Positions 25,610-35,706 are shown, counted from the first letter of the stretch. The stretch is DNA of 64,000 nt from Erysipelotrichaceae bacterium (GCA_015059145.1 SVAZ01000001.1:166442-230441); one strand, 5' to 3'. The notes: generated by a model from the letters alone, not told the origin. Translations and numbers: made by a program.

Positions 25610-26071
25610 ATGCAAATTACAATGGATAGATTAAAAAGAACTGCTAAAATTAAGCTAATTATAATGGCATTAGCTACATTATTACCAATTCTTATTTTAA
25701 TTTGTATGGAGCTGATACCAAGCTTCGCGAACTCAGATAATGCTGCATTTGCTGATTTAATTATTTTTAGATATGGTATCTTTGTATTACTTGAAGGATA
25801 TATTGGTATTAAAATTTACACATATGCAAAAATTCTTTTAGATGTAGATTTTGCATCTAATGAATTAATAAAGAAAAATGATGAGAGAATTTCTTTTATT
25901 AAGCTTAAGACTAATAATTTTTCGTTAAAGCTTGCTTTATATAGTATAGGTATTGCTTTAATTGTTACAGCTTTTATTAATAAGATAATTTTCTACACAT
26001 TATTAGCGGTACTAACTTTCTTTATTATTTCATATATATGTGTAAGAATTTATTATTCTAAAAAATACTAG
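25610..26071 (+). CDS. Small membrane protein paired with the XRE regulator
   Basis: A 153-residue protein with four hydrophobic segments (about 15-35, 48-72, 104-122 and 127-147) and charged loops. I recognise the arrangement (single-domain XRE gene followed by a four-helix membrane protein) as frequent in Firmicutes, but not a named family. It may be a membrane signal partner or a general membrane protein. It has no enzymatic motif and is cotranscribed with the neighbours. Confidence 0.7.
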   Translation: MQITMDRLKRTAKIKLIIMALATLLPILILICMELIPSFANSDNAAFADLIIFRYGIFVLLEGYIGIKIYTYAKILLDVDFASNELIKKNDERISFIKLKTNNFSLKLALYSIGIALIVTAFINKIIFYTLLAVLTFFIISYICVRIYYSKKY

Positions 26072-26080
26072 GAGAATATT

Positions 26081-26953
26081 ATGGAGTTTATTGAGATATT
26101 AAAGGCTATATTATTTGGTATAGTTGAAGGTATTACAGAATGGCTTCCTGTTAGTAGTACTGGACATATGATAATTTTAGAAGAATTATTAGATGTTGAG
26201 CAAACATATGGTGAAGCATTTTGGGGTTTGTTTTTAGTAGTTATTCAGCTAGGTGCTATTTTAGCAGTAATAGTATGCTTCTTCAATAAGCTAAACCCTT
26301 TCTTTGGTAAATCACTTATAAATCCTGATGAATTAAAATCAAAGGAAGAAAAGAAGAATATATGGATACTATGGGCTAAGGTTTTGGTTGCTTGTCTGCC
26401 AGCTGCAATTGTTGGATTAATATTAGATGATATATTGGATCAATATTTATATAATTCAATTACTGTTTCCATTACTTTAATTGTTTATGGTGGTTGTTTT
26501 ATAGGACTTGAAATATGGAATAGAAAAAGAGAATTTAAAATAAATAGTACAGGTGAGTTAAGCTGGAGAATGGCTTTCTTTATTGGTTGTTTCCAATTAT
26601 TATCATTAATTCCTGGTACATCCAGAAGTGGTGTTACTATTTTAGGTGCTATGCTATTATTATGTAATAGAGAGGTTGCAAGTGAGTTTTCATTTTATTT
26701 ATCTATTCCAGTAATGCTTGGAGCTTCATTATTAAAGCTTGTAAAGTATTTTATTGATGGAAATGCAATTGTAACAGAGCAAGCCTTATTTATGCTAATA
26801 GGCTGTGTTGTAGCATTTGGTGTTTCTATGCTTGTTATTAAATTCCTAATGGCATTTATTAAAAAGCATGATTTTAAACCGTTTGGTATTTACCGTATTG
26901 CATTAGGTTTGTTATTAATTATTTTATTTGCGTGTGGAGTTATGAACATATAA
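26081..26953 (+). CDS. uppP: Undecaprenyl-diphosphate phosphatase (BacA type)
   Basis: Dephosphorylates undecaprenyl diphosphate to recycle the lipid carrier for peptidoglycan. The 290-residue membrane protein has both family motifs: EGITEWLPVSSTGH (16-29) and PGTSRSG (178-184). The ATG follows an aggag site. It confers bacitracin tolerance in relatives. It lies in one operon with a PAP2-family phosphatase that could perform the same reaction. Confidence 0.96.
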   Translation: MEFIEILKAILFGIVEGITEWLPVSSTGHMIILEELLDVEQTYGEAFWGLFLVVIQLGAILAVIVCFFNKLNPFFGKSLINPDELKSKEEKKNIWILWAKVLVACLPAAIVGLILDDILDQYLYNSITVSITLIVYGGCFIGLEIWNRKREFKINSTGELSWRMAFFIGCFQLLSLIPGTSRSGVTILGAMLLLCNREVASEFSFYLSIPVMLGASLLKLVKYFIDGNAIVTEQALFMLIGCVVAFGVSMLVIKFLMAFIKKHDFKPFGIYRIALGLLLIILFACGVMNI

Positions 26954-26981
26954 CATTAAATACTCTAAATGAGGTGAATTG

Positions 26982-28283
26982 ATGAGGAAAATATTCAACT
27001 ACATACACAACGATCTTTATTTAGAGGTCCTATGTTTTATATTGTTTGTTTTAAGCTTTTGCTTTGAACCAATAAAGGATGTATTTATTGGTTATGGTAA
27101 AATATTAACAAATGATTCAATTTTACTAACTGATTATGTTTATATTGGCGGTATTGGGGCAACATTATTAAATGTTGCATCAGTTTTATTATTTAATATA
27201 TTGCTATTAAAAATATTGAAAATTAAAACAACGGGTGCCGTATATTGTGGTATCATTATGATTTTTGGCTTCTCTTTCTTTGGTAAAAATCTAATTAATA
27301 CACTACCTATTTATTTAGGTATATGGTTGTATTCAAGATTTAAGCATGTTCCATTTAGAAGCTTAATTATTACGATATTATTATCTACTGGTATATCACC
27401 ACTAATAAGCTATTGCTTTTTCGGATTTGGTCTTGCATGGTATTTTGCGTTGCCGTTAGGTCTGTTATGTGGTATTGTAGTTGGTTTTATTGTGCCAGCA
27501 TATTCAGCTCATACACTAGCATTTCATGAGGGTTATAATTTATATAATACTGGTTTTGCTTTAGGTATTGTTTCTGCTATATTTTATGCAATATTTAAAA
27601 TGTGTGGACTAGATGTATCGACAGTACAAAGGTATGATGGAACAAATTCAACAGTTTTTTATGTTTTATTAGGCTCTATCTCATTAGCTTTTATTTTGAT
27701 TGCTATTATTGGTGATAGAGGAGTATTTAAGAAATATTTTAATATGCTTAAGACATCAGGTAGATTAATTAGTGATTATGTTAAGGACTTTGGTGTTGAG
27801 GCAGTTTTATTAAATTTTGGTATATTAGGAATTATTTTGTTTACATTATTTATTTCCTGTGGTATACCTATGAATGGTATTTTATTTGGTAGTATATTAG
27901 CTATATTAGGTGTATCTGCTTTTGGCTTGCATGTTAGAAATGGTATACCTGTATGGATTGGATGTACATTTGCCATTTTGATAATGATGGCAGTAAGAGG
28001 CGATTTCTCTATCGATATAAATAGAGATATGAGCTTATTGGTTGCATTTGTTTTTGCAAGTGCACTAGCCCCTATAAGTGGTAAGTTTGGTATTATTTAT
28101 GGAATAGCTGGTGGTATTATTCACATGGCACTAACTCCTATAGCTGTATCACTACAAGGTGGATTTGATTTATATAACAATGGCTTTGCTGCCGGTTTTG
28201 AAGCATCTGTCTTGGCAATATGTGGAGATAAGATATTCCATAAGGAGAAAAAAAGAAATGCAAGGAAATCAAAAAATCTGTAA
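26982..28283 (+). CDS. DUF1576-type polytopic membrane protein
   Basis: A 433-residue, about 10-12 helix protein. Its two halves carry related segments, FHEGYNLYNTGFALG (about residue 184) and GGFDLYNNGFAAGF (near the C-terminus), consistent with an internal duplication. From memory this pattern is that of DUF1576, a Firmicutes family without established function. The ATG at 26982 fits gaggtga at 26971-26977; a TTG one codon earlier is not needed. The end overlaps the following small gene by 26 bases. The tail after the last helix is Lys/Arg-rich. Confidence 0.65.
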   Translation: MRKIFNYIHNDLYLEVLCFILFVLSFCFEPIKDVFIGYGKILTNDSILLTDYVYIGGIGATLLNVASVLLFNILLLKILKIKTTGAVYCGIIMIFGFSFFGKNLINTLPIYLGIWLYSRFKHVPFRSLIITILLSTGISPLISYCFFGFGLAWYFALPLGLLCGIVVGFIVPAYSAHTLAFHEGYNLYNTGFALGIVSAIFYAIFKMCGLDVSTVQRYDGTNSTVFYVLLGSISLAFILIAIIGDRGVFKKYFNMLKTSGRLISDYVKDFGVEAVLLNFGILGIILFTLFISCGIPMNGILFGSILAILGVSAFGLHVRNGIPVWIGCTFAILIMMAVRGDFSIDINRDMSLLVAFVFASALAPISGKFGIIYGIAGGIIHMALTPIAVSLQGGFDLYNNGFAAGFEASVLAICGDKIFHKEKKRNARKSKNL

Positions 28284-28590
28284 GATAATTGAAGAGTTTT
28301 CTTTATATATATTAGAGAATAGTTATGCTAATTTAAATATAGATATTAAGCAGGATGAATATAAAACGGTTTTAGCATTCACTTTAACATATTTAGAGGA
28401 TCATGTTAAGGACTACATCACACAAAAGATTAAGGGTGAAAGAGATAGACAAATCGAGGAATATGGCTGGGAGCTTATGGGTGAAGGCGATTCTGATGAT
28501 GATTTAGGAATTATTAATGCTTTAATTGATGAAATAACATTTAAGGAAGCTGATGAAAAAACTGTAATAAGGATGGTAAGATATGAGTAG
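28258..28590 (+). CDS. Small acidic protein of unknown function
   Basis: A 110-residue soluble protein with a helical, acidic composition (GEGDSDDDLGIINALIDEITF). No family recognised. The ATG at 28258 has aaggagaaa upstream and overlaps the DUF1576 gene by 26 bases in another frame; its end overlaps the PAP2 gene by 8. Tight overlaps on both sides suggest translational coupling and a role tied to one of these membrane proteins. Confidence 0.7.
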   Translation: MQGNQKICKIIEEFSLYILENSYANLNIDIKQDEYKTVLAFTLTYLEDHVKDYITQKIKGERDRQIEEYGWELMGEGDSDDDLGIINALIDEITFKEADEKTVIRMVRYE

Positions 28591-29293
28591 AAGTAAGACT
28601 ACAAGAATTTTAAAGACATCTGGAATTATATTATGTGCAGTTACATTTATTACTTTGTCTATTATAATTTATTTTTTTAGAGTAGAGCCTTTAGCTATAG
28701 ATGAGGCTGTTAGAGATTTTGCCTATAGTATTAGAGGGCAAAAGTATGGTTTTATGTATTGGTTCTTTAGATTGATTACTGAATTTGGTAATTATTTAAT
28801 GATAATAGTTATTTTATTTGTTGCTGCATTTTATACTAAGGTTGATTACAGGTTTATTTTACTTGCCTTCGGTATAATGCTATCAACTATAATAAATGTA
28901 GGACTAAAGGATTTATATTCTCGAGAAAGACCAATATTAGAAATGCGTTGGATGAGTGAGGATACCACTAGCTTCCCTTCTGGGCATTCAACAGCTGCTG
29001 GCTTTATGTATTCTTTTATAATATATTTAATATATCATGAGGATTATAATAAAAAGGTAAAGGTAACAGTTTATTCAATTTGTGGTGCTCTTATTCCGTT
29101 GGTAATGTTTTCTAGAATTATTTTAGGAGTACATTATTTTACAGATGTTATTGCTGGTGCTGCAACAGGTATAATGGTTTCATGCTTATGCATGCTATTA
29201 TATAGATATTGTGTAAATAATAATATTTTATCTCAGGGGTTACTTAAGTGGAATAGAAAGTCTAAAAAGGAAAAAACTGAGGATGAAGAATGA
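28583..29293 (+). CDS. PAP2-family membrane phosphatase
   Basis: A 236-residue lipid phosphatase with the three-part active site: KDLYSRERP, SFPSGHSTAAG and SRIILGVHYFTD. Five to six membrane segments. Substrates in this family include undecaprenyl diphosphate and phosphatidate or phosphatidylglycerophosphate. Together with UppP in the same operon, carrier-lipid recycling is likely but not certain. The C-terminal tail is highly charged (WNRKSKKEKTEDEE). The stop is UGA, which shows the standard code. A terminator follows. Confidence 0.9.
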   Translation: MSRSKTTRILKTSGIILCAVTFITLSIIIYFFRVEPLAIDEAVRDFAYSIRGQKYGFMYWFFRLITEFGNYLMIIVILFVAAFYTKVDYRFILLAFGIMLSTIINVGLKDLYSRERPILEMRWMSEDTTSFPSGHSTAAGFMYSFIIYLIYHEDYNKKVKVTVYSICGALIPLVMFSRIILGVHYFTDVIAGAATGIMVSCLCMLLYRYCVNNNILSQGLLKWNRKSKKEKTEDEE

Positions 29294-29296
29294 TAT

Positions 29297-29327
29297 AAAA
29301 TGGTTGACTAATTTCAACCATTTTTAT
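29297..29327 (+). terminator. Terminator after the PAP2 gene
   Basis: AAATGGTTGA and TCAACCATTT form the stem, followed by a T-run. It ends the XRE-to-PAP2 operon. Confidence 0.85.
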
Positions 29328-29338
29328 TTATTTTAAAA

Positions 29339-29366
29339 TTGTTTAAAATAAATAAAATGCTATAAT
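29339..29366 (+). promoter_or_regulatory. Promoter of the apbE operon
   Basis: TTGTTT, a 16-base spacer and TATAAT (29361-29366) with extended TG, 24 bases before the start codon. Confidence 0.75.
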
Positions 29367-29389
29367 AGTATTGTTAAGAGGTGACCTTC

Positions 29390-30349
29390 ATGAAAAGAGT
29401 CTTTATTTTCATTACAATGTTAATATCAATTGCAGTATTGTCGGCTTGCAATTCATTAAAGGTTCAGACATGCAGTCCAATTATTACAATGTCTACGACT
29501 GTTGAGGTTACGTTTTACAATGTAGATGATTATCAAACGCATTATAATGAGATTAAAAAAATATATCACGAGGTAGATAGGGTTTCTAGCTATTATGAGT
29601 CTAATGATAATAATAGTATTTATGATTTAAATTTAAATAGAACTATCGAGGCTAGCGATTTGTTATATGATTTATTAATTACAGCTAATAGTTTATCAAA
29701 TGATATTGATTCTTATTTTAATATATATATGGGTAGAATATCTGAGCTATGGAAGGAAGCTATTTCTAATAATACGGTTGTAGATTTAAGTATTATTGAA
29801 TCAGAGCTAGATATAATGAATAATACGCATTTAAATTTTGATGAAAAAACAATTACTCTTGTTGGTGATGGAAATATTGATTTAGGTGGATTCGCCAAGG
29901 GATATGCCACTCAAAAGGCGAAGGAATATTTAGATAGCGTTGGAGTGGATAGCTTTTTAATTAATGCTGGAAGCTCTAATGTCGTTTTTGGAAATAAGAA
30001 TAATGATGTATTTAGAATTGCACTTTCTAAGCCTTACAGCAAAGGTAATATAACTATTATAGAAGGAACTAATATGGCTATTGGTTCTTCAAGCGGTAAA
30101 TATCAAAATACAGTAATTAATGGTATTAGATATCATCATATAATTGATCCTAAAACTGGATATCCAGCTGATTATTTTGATAATGTTAATGTTATTGCAA
30201 ATGATTCAGCATTATGTGATATGTATTCTACAGCTTTATTTTCAATGCCACTAGAGAATGCTATAGAATTTGCCGAAAAAAATGATATTGAAATTATTCT
30301 ATTTAAGGATGATGAGATAGTATATTATAGTGAGGGATTAAAGCTATGA
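29390..30349 (+). CDS. apbE: FAD:protein FMN transferase (ApbE), lipoprotein
   Basis: Transfers FMN to Ser/Thr of flavinylated extracytosolic redox proteins. It has 319 residues. The lipoprotein signal has lipobox LSAC, giving a membrane-tethered enzyme facing outward. ApbE signatures: [30 protein letters not shown] and the metal-binding DMYSTALF near the end. The ATG at 29390 fits aagaggtgacc; a GTG at 29381 is inside that site. It overlaps the NusG-II gene by 4 bases (ATGA), which suggests coupled translation. No protein with the usual SGAT-type FMN attachment motif is in the window, so its target is elsewhere. Confidence 0.93.
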   Translation: MKRVFIFITMLISIAVLSACNSLKVQTCSPIITMSTTVEVTFYNVDDYQTHYNEIKKIYHEVDRVSSYYESNDNNSIYDLNLNRTIEASDLLYDLLITANSLSNDIDSYFNIYMGRISELWKEAISNNTVVDLSIIESELDIMNNTHLNFDEKTITLVGDGNIDLGGFAKGYATQKAKEYLDSVGVDSFLINAGSSNVVFGNKNNDVFRIALSKPYSKGNITIIEGTNMAIGSSSGKYQNTVINGIRYHHIIDPKTGYPADYFDNVNVIANDSALCDMYSTALFSMPLENAIEFAEKNDIEIILFKDDEIVYYSEGLKL

Positions 30350-30711
30350 GAAAATATAGGAATGATATTATTTTAGTAGTTTCTGTTTTGCTTATAGCGA
30401 TAATAGGAATTATTTTATTTAATAGTTGTAGCACTAAAAATGATTTAAAGGCTTTAGTTTATTATGATGAGAATCTTATATTAGAAATTGATTTAAGTGA
30501 AAATGATGAATACATAATAAAAGGAGAAATCAGTGATTTAAGGATTATTGTAATTGATAATTCAATATGTATTTCTGAAAGCCAGTGTGACGATCATGTT
30601 TGTATAAATCAAGGAAAAATTGATAAGTCTGGTCAAACTATAACATGCTTACCAAACAAGGTTTATATTAAGCTTGTAGGTTCTAATGAAGGAGTTGACA
30701 GTACTATATGA
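30346..30711 (+). CDS. NusG domain II-type membrane-anchored protein
   Basis: A 121-residue protein: membrane anchor about 8-25, then a small beta domain with [30 protein letters not shown], matching the NusG-II-like secreted domain with its conserved Cys set. In anaerobic Firmicutes this family accompanies ApbE and Gx transporters in electron-transfer loci. It overlaps the genes on both sides by 4 bases. The exact role is unknown. Confidence 0.85.
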   Translation: MRKYRNDIILVVSVLLIAIIGIILFNSCSTKNDLKALVYYDENLILEIDLSENDEYIIKGEISDLRIIVIDNSICISESQCDDHVCINQGKIDKSGQTITCLPNKVYIKLVGSNEGVDSTI

Positions 30712-31211
30712 GTGTAAAGAGATTAGCAATAATTGCGATGCTTACGGCAATGGCAATTGTATTGAGTATTTTAGAATCCTTTATTCCTATGTTTATACCT
30801 GGAGTTAAGCTTGGTCTGGCAAATGTAATAATTTTAATAATGCTATATGAATTTAAAATTAGCGAAGCACTCATTGTAGATATTTTAAGAATATTAGTGG
30901 TGGCAATATTAAGAAGCACATTATTGTCTCCAACGTTTATAATGTCATTATCAGGAGGAGTTTTATCCTTCGTTATTATGCTTATCTTTTCTAGAATAAA
31001 GGTGTTTAGTATAATAGGTGTTTCAGTTTTAGGCTCTATTAGTCATTGCTTCGGCCAAATTATTGCCGCAATGCTATTATTATCAAGCGAGGCTGTAGTA
31101 TATTATTTACCATTCATCGCAATTCTTTCCTGTGCTACAGGAGTTCTTTGTGGTCTTATTACTAAATTGTATTTAAAAAGAAGCATTACAAGTAAATTTA
31201 TTGAAGAGTAA
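30708..31211 (+). CDS. Gx transporter family membrane protein (heptaprenyl diphosphate synthase component I-like)
   Basis: A 167-residue, five-helix protein with [21 protein letters not shown], the typical segment of the Gx/Hpre_diP_synt_I family, an ECF-type substrate-binding fold. It forms a three-gene coupled operon with ApbE and the NusG-II protein, as in many Firmicutes flavin electron-transfer loci. The older family name implies prenyl synthesis, which context does not support here; a transport or redox accessory role is more likely. Confidence 0.82.
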   Translation: MSVKRLAIIAMLTAMAIVLSILESFIPMFIPGVKLGLANVIILIMLYEFKISEALIVDILRILVVAILRSTLLSPTFIMSLSGGVLSFVIMLIFSRIKVFSIIGVSVLGSISHCFGQIIAAMLLLSSEAVVYYLPFIAILSCATGVLCGLITKLYLKRSITSKFIEE

Positions 31212-31214
31212 AAT

Positions 31215-31243
31215 TTTACAATAGTTAAATAAATTGTTATAAT
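31215..31243 (+). promoter_or_regulatory. Promoter of the DUF4011 helicase gene
   Basis: TTTACA, a 17-base spacer and TATAAT (31238-31243), 24 bases before the start codon. It starts 3 bases after the Gx gene stop, so the helicase is its own unit. Confidence 0.8.
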
Positions 31244-31267
31244 AATATCAGGAAGCAGGGTGGTATT

Positions 31268-34200
31268 ATGATTAATAGACTATTAGATATCACAAATCAG
31301 CTACTAGATTTAGGTAAGCGTAATAGATTATTAAACTTTAAGGATACAGGATTAAAAACCTTAAAGATTTTAAATAAGAATATGGAAGAAATATTTAGGG
31401 GTATAACTAATTCTAGAGAGTATACCATTTTTAATACTGATCCAATATTATCTAAATATAGCCGCGAGTTTTCTAAAAGTAAGGAAGAGGATGAATTTAA
31501 TTATTTAGATTCTAAGGTTTATGATATATGCTCTCAATTAGTTGGTAGAGATGAATTCCTATGCTATAAAAGAGGCTATTCAATGGATAAAACCTTAAAG
31601 GCTTTAAGTAAGGAATATAAGACATCAATATCAGAAAAGGGTATTAATTCCTTATATATTACCTATGGCTTTGTTCATTATGTAGAGGAGGAAATTGAGT
31701 ATATTGCTCCGCTATTATTAGTTCCAGTTGAGCTTGATAATGAAACAGGTCCATATATTGTTAGAGAATATGAGGATGAGGTTTTAGTAAACCCAACATT
31801 AAAATATTATTTTAGCTCTGCATATCAGGTGGAGTTTCCTGATTATAATCATGATGCAATATCTACTTATTTTGCCAAGGTTAGAGCGCTACTTCCTGAG
31901 GGTATAACGCTTGATGATGGTATGGCGTTAGGTATTTATTCATTTTTTAAAATGAATATGTATAATGACCTTATGTCAAATAAGGATATGGTTATTAACA
32001 ATAAAAATATAAGAATTCTTCTTGGTGAGAGAGCTAATGATGATGAGATAAAGCCTATGCCAATTTATCCAGTGGTTAATTATGATTCATCTCAGCTTGA
32101 AGCAATTCAAAATGCTGCCGATGGAAAATCATTCTGCTTGCAGGGACCTCCAGGCAGTGGTAAGAGTCAAACTATTACTAATATTATTGCCTCACTTTTA
32201 GGTAGTGGTAAAAAGATTTTATTCGTATCTGAAAAGATTGCTGCCTTAAGGGTTGTATTTGAAAATTTAAGAAGAGCAGGCTTATCTGACTTTGCGATTG
32301 AGCTACACTCAAATAAAACTAATAAGAAGGAATTTATTGATAATCTTTATAATACTGCTACATTGCCAAAGTATGATATTGATTTTAAAACTAAATTTAT
32401 AGGCTCTGAATATAGTGTATTAAGTAATGATTTAAAATCGTATGAGGATGAAATACATCAGACAATTCCAAGCCTTGGTATATCCTTATTAGATTTATAT
32501 TCTGAGTATTTGAAAATAGATTTTGAGCTTTTAGATGTCAATCTAGATTTAGAAGGCCTTAATTTATATGATATGGAGAAGATGGTAAATCTTCTTAATG
32601 AATATTCTAGACAATCTAAATTGTTAGGCTATGATTATAGAAAAAATCCTCTATATGCTTTAAATCAATTAGGTGATTCATACATTGCCTATGAATTTGA
32701 AGAGGAACTTGATTCGGCCGTTAAGCAGCTTGTTTTAATGCAAGATATTGAAGAGCTGTTAAAAAAATGTAACAACGCTATTAATAATATATTAGACGGT
32801 ACTGAAGCTTTTTATCTAGTTGAAAAGCTTACACGTATTAAAACATTTAATCCTAATTATTTGATTAAAAAGAATAGAGAAAAGCTTATTGAAGCTATTG
32901 AGAGCTATTTAAAAATTAATTCGACATTAGATGCTAAGATTTTTGAATCATATAAGAGCTCTATTATTAATGAGAATTTAGAAGCCCTACAGGCTCAATT
33001 AAGAAATCCTGGTGGATTAATTAAGAATAAAGGCTATAAGGATGCATATTCGAAGCTAGCTAATTATAGAAATAAGAAGGCTAGTGCTGAGGTTTTAATT
33101 TCTGAGCTTGAAGTATTAATTAAGGTTAAAAGAGATATTGTTATGGCTACAACTCATAGTAATTTCATCTCTAAGGTGCTAGGGGATATCAAAAATCTTA
33201 ATTTGAAAAATGTTTTAGTTGATTTAAGAATATTAGATGGCTCTAAGGATTTTTTAGTCACTAAGGAATTATATTTAGAGATTGTAGAGAAATTTAAAAA
33301 TAGATTTAGTAGATTTGAAATTGATAAGAAGGATAATATAAATTTAATTAAGCTTGCAAAGAGATTTAACTTAGAAAGATTCAACATATATAAGGAATCT
33401 ATTCCAAACTGCTATGATAGAGTAATTGCTATCCTAGGTAAGAAGAAGGAAATTACAACAGTTATGAGATGGATTAAGGGTGTTGAGGAAATATCAAAAT
33501 GTAGAGCGATTGAATATTTAGATAGATTTTTAGATTTAAATTTAAATATTGATGAGTTGGCTGCTGGGTATGAAAAGCTATTCTATAAATATATGATTGA
33601 TGAGGTCATAGATTCTTCAAAGCTTTTAAGTGAGTTTAAAGCTCAAAATAAAAATATGGTTATTAAGGATTTCATAGAGCTTGATGAAAAGAAGCTTAGT
33701 GTAAATAGAGACAATATAATTGTTTTAAATTCTCAAAAGAGACCTGATGAAAAGGTTATTGAGGGATCAATGTTTAAAATACTATCACATGAGCATAGCA
33801 AGTCTAGAAGACATATGCCTATCAGAGGATTATTAGAGCAAATTTTTGAGCTTGCGTTAGATATTAAGCCAGTATTTTTGATGTCTCCACTTTCTGTATC
33901 AACATATTTAGCATCAAAGCTTAATATGTTTGATTGTGTTATATTTGATGAGGCATCACAAATATTTGCCTCTGATGCATTAGGGTCTATTTATAGAGCA
34001 AAGCAATGTATCGTTATAGGTGATACAAAGCAGATGCCACCATCAAATTTCTTCCAAGCTGGTGTTGATGACTTTAGCGAGAAGGAATATGATTTGGAGT
34101 CTGTTTTAGATAAGGCGTCTCAGTCATTTGATACCCTAAGCCTTAAGTGGCATTATAGAAGTAGAAATGAGGAGCTTATTACGTTTTCTAATCAATCCTT

Positions 34201-35674
34201 CTATGATAGTAATTTAATTACTATACCTCAATCAAGAAAGCATGAGGTTGGCTTTGGTATTGATTTCTATTATGTACAAGATGGATTATATGATACAAAG
34301 AGTAGAACTAATTTAGTTGAGGCTAATAAGGTTTGTGATATGGTATTTGAGCATTTAAAGAATTCAGATGAATCCTTAGGTGTTGTAGCCTTCTCAAATG
34401 TACAGGCCGAATTAATTAGTGAGTTAATTGAAAAGAGATTAAAGAAAAATCCATTAGAAAGTAAATATTTCCCAACTGATATTGATGAGCCATTCTTTGT
34501 TAAAAACCTAGAAAGTGTTCAAGGTGATGAAAGAGATAGAATCATCTTTAGTATTTGCTATGGTTATAATAGTGAGGGTAAATTTCATCAACGCTTTGGA
34601 CCACTTAATAATTTAGGTGGAGAAAGAAGATTAAATGTTGCGATTACAAGAGCTAAATTCAATGTTAGTATTGTTTCTTCAATAAAGCATTCTGATATTA
34701 ATACCCATAATACAGAATCTCAAGGTGTACTATTATTAAAGTCTTATTTAGAGTTTGCAGAGAATGTAACTACAGATAAGAGATTTAATGAATCTGATAA
34801 TGGTATAATTAAAGCTGTTAAGGAATATATTGAATCATTGGGATATGAGGTTTATCCTAATTATGGCTTATCATCATTTAAGATTGATTTAGCTATTAAG
34901 AAGGATGAGGAATTTATATTAGCATTAATGATTGATGGTTCAAGCTCTTATACATCTAATTTAACTGATAAATATAGATTAGAAAGACTTCTTTTAGAGC
35001 GCCAGGGCTGGAGATATTTCAAGCTATATTCAACTGCATGGTTTAATGATATTGAGCTAGAAAAGAAGAGATTGTATGAGGCATTAACTGCTGAATATGT
35101 TCCTTATGAGGAACGAAAGGTTAAAGCAACATCATTTTTAAGAGAGGATAGAAGTGATTCATCATTAGATGCAGAATTTAATGAATACCTAGAGCTAGAT
35201 AATGAGCTTGGTAAGGATTATTATGAAAGCAAGGGTATGGAGGCATTAGTTACTGCGCTTATTAAGCGTGAACAACCAGTTCATGAGGATTATCTTTATA
35301 AGAGAATTTCGACTATCCTAGATAAGCCTAGGGTTACACCTCAGCTTAAGGATGAGATAAATGAAGGAATTAATAAGCTGATTATTAAGGCTGGAGATTA
35401 TTATTTTGTTGATCCAAGCTTAAGAATTAGATTACGTTATAATTCAAATCGTGAGGTTCCACATATTCATCCAGAGGAATATTATGATGGTGTATACACT
35501 GTTGTAAATAAGCATAATGGTATTACGATAGATGGATGCTATAAGACAATCGCAACATTATTAGGCTTTGATAAGGTAATTCCTAATTTAAGAAAAATGC
35601 TTGATGATGCAGCTGATAAGCTGATCCTAGAGGGCAAGATAGAAAAGAGAAAAGATTCATTTTATAATTTATAA
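31268..35674 (+). CDS. DUF4011-superfamily 1 helicase-Vsr-like protein (putative single-gene defence factor)
   Basis: A 1468-residue protein. Residues 1-250 are DUF4011-like (LLDLGKRNRLLNF). The SF1 helicase has Walker A GPPGSGKSQT with Lys299, Walker B VIFDEASQIF with Asp894-Glu895, GDTKQMPPS and LNVAITRA. Residues about 1170-1280 are a Vsr/MTES_1575-like nuclease fold (FKIDLAI with Asp1207, then MIDG 1221-1224). The C-terminus (about 1340-1468) is DUF3320-like. I recall this fusion as a single-gene anti-phage candidate type. The Glu expected before the DG motif is Met1221, and the usual His after it is also absent, so nuclease activity is doubtful. No methylase or other defence gene lies beside it. 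Housekeeping neighbours and matching base use argue against recent transfer. Confidence 0.82.
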   Translation: MINRLLDITNQLLDLGKRNRLLNFKDTGLKTLKILNKNMEEIFRGITNSREYTIFNTDPILSKYSREFSKSKEEDEFNYLDSKVYDICSQLVGRDEFLCYKRGYSMDKTLKALSKEYKTSISEKGINSLYITYGFVHYVEEEIEYIAPLLLVPVELDNETGPYIVREYEDEVLVNPTLKYYFSSAYQVEFPDYNHDAISTYFAKVRALLPEGITLDDGMALGIYSFFKMNMYNDLMSNKDMVINNKNIRILLGERANDDEIKPMPIYPVVNYDSSQLEAIQNAADGKSFCLQGPPGSGKSQTITNIIASLLGSGKKILFVSEKIAALRVVFENLRRAGLSDFAIELHSNKTNKKEFIDNLYNTATLPKYDIDFKTKFIGSEYSVLSNDLKSYEDEIHQTIPSLGISLLDLYSEYLKIDFELLDVNLDLEGLNLYDMEKMVNLLNEYSRQSKLLGYDYRKNPLYALNQLGDSYIAYEFEEELDSAVKQLVLMQDIEELLKKCNNAINNILDGTEAFYLVEKLTRIKTFNPNYLIKKNREKLIEAIESYLKINSTLDAKIFESYKSSIINENLEALQAQLRNPGGLIKNKGYKDAYSKLANYRNKKASAEVLISELEVLIKVKRDIVMATTHSNFISKVLGDIKNLNLKNVLVDLRILDGSKDFLVTKELYLEIVEKFKNRFSRFEIDKKDNINLIKLAKRFNLERFNIYKESIPNCYDRVIAILGKKKEITTVMRWIKGVEEISKCRAIEYLDRFLDLNLNIDELAAGYEKLFYKYMIDEVIDSSKLLSEFKAQNKNMVIKDFIELDEKKLSVNRDNIIVLNSQKRPDEKVIEGSMFKILSHEHSKSRRHMPIRGLLEQIFELALDIKPVFLMSPLSVSTYLASKLNMFDCVIFDEASQIFASDALGSIYRAKQCIVIGDTKQMPPSNFFQAGVDDFSEKEYDLESVLDKASQSFDTLSLKWHYRSRNEELITFSNQSFYDSNLITIPQSRKHEVGFGIDFYYVQDGLYDTKSRTNLVEANKVCDMVFEHLKNSDESLGVVAFSNVQAELISELIEKRLKKNPLESKYFPTDIDEPFFVKNLESVQGDERDRIIFSICYGYNSEGKFHQRFGPLNNLGGERRLNVAITRAKFNVSIVSSIKHSDINTHNTESQGVLLLKSYLEFAENVTTDKRFNESDNGIIKAVKEYIESLGYEVYPNYGLSSFKIDLAIKKDEEFILALMIDGSSSYTSNLTDKYRLERLLLERQGWRYFKLYSTAWFNDIELEKKRLYEALTAEYVPYEERKVKATSFLREDRSDSSLDAEFNEYLELDNELGKDYYESKGMEALVTALIKREQPVHEDYLYKRISTILDKPRVTPQLKDEINEGINKLIIKAGDYYFVDPSLRIRLRYNSNREVPHIHPEEYYDGVYTVVNKHNGITIDGCYKTIATLLGFDKVIPNLRKMLDDAADKLILEGKIEKRKDSFYNL

Positions 35675-35677
35675 CAA

Positions 35678-35706
35678 TTGAAATTATAATTTTATTAAGT
35701 TATAAT
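35678..35706 (+). promoter_or_regulatory. Promoter of glnA
   Basis: TTGAAA, a 17-base spacer and TATAAT (35701-35706), 31 bases before the start codon. No obvious GlnR/TnrA-type dyad was seen. Confidence 0.82.

Noticed and set aside
31215..35706. A defence island or mobile element around the DUF4011 helicase
   Set aside because: No transposase, integrase, methylase, attachment repeats or base-composition change; both flanks are housekeeping genes.
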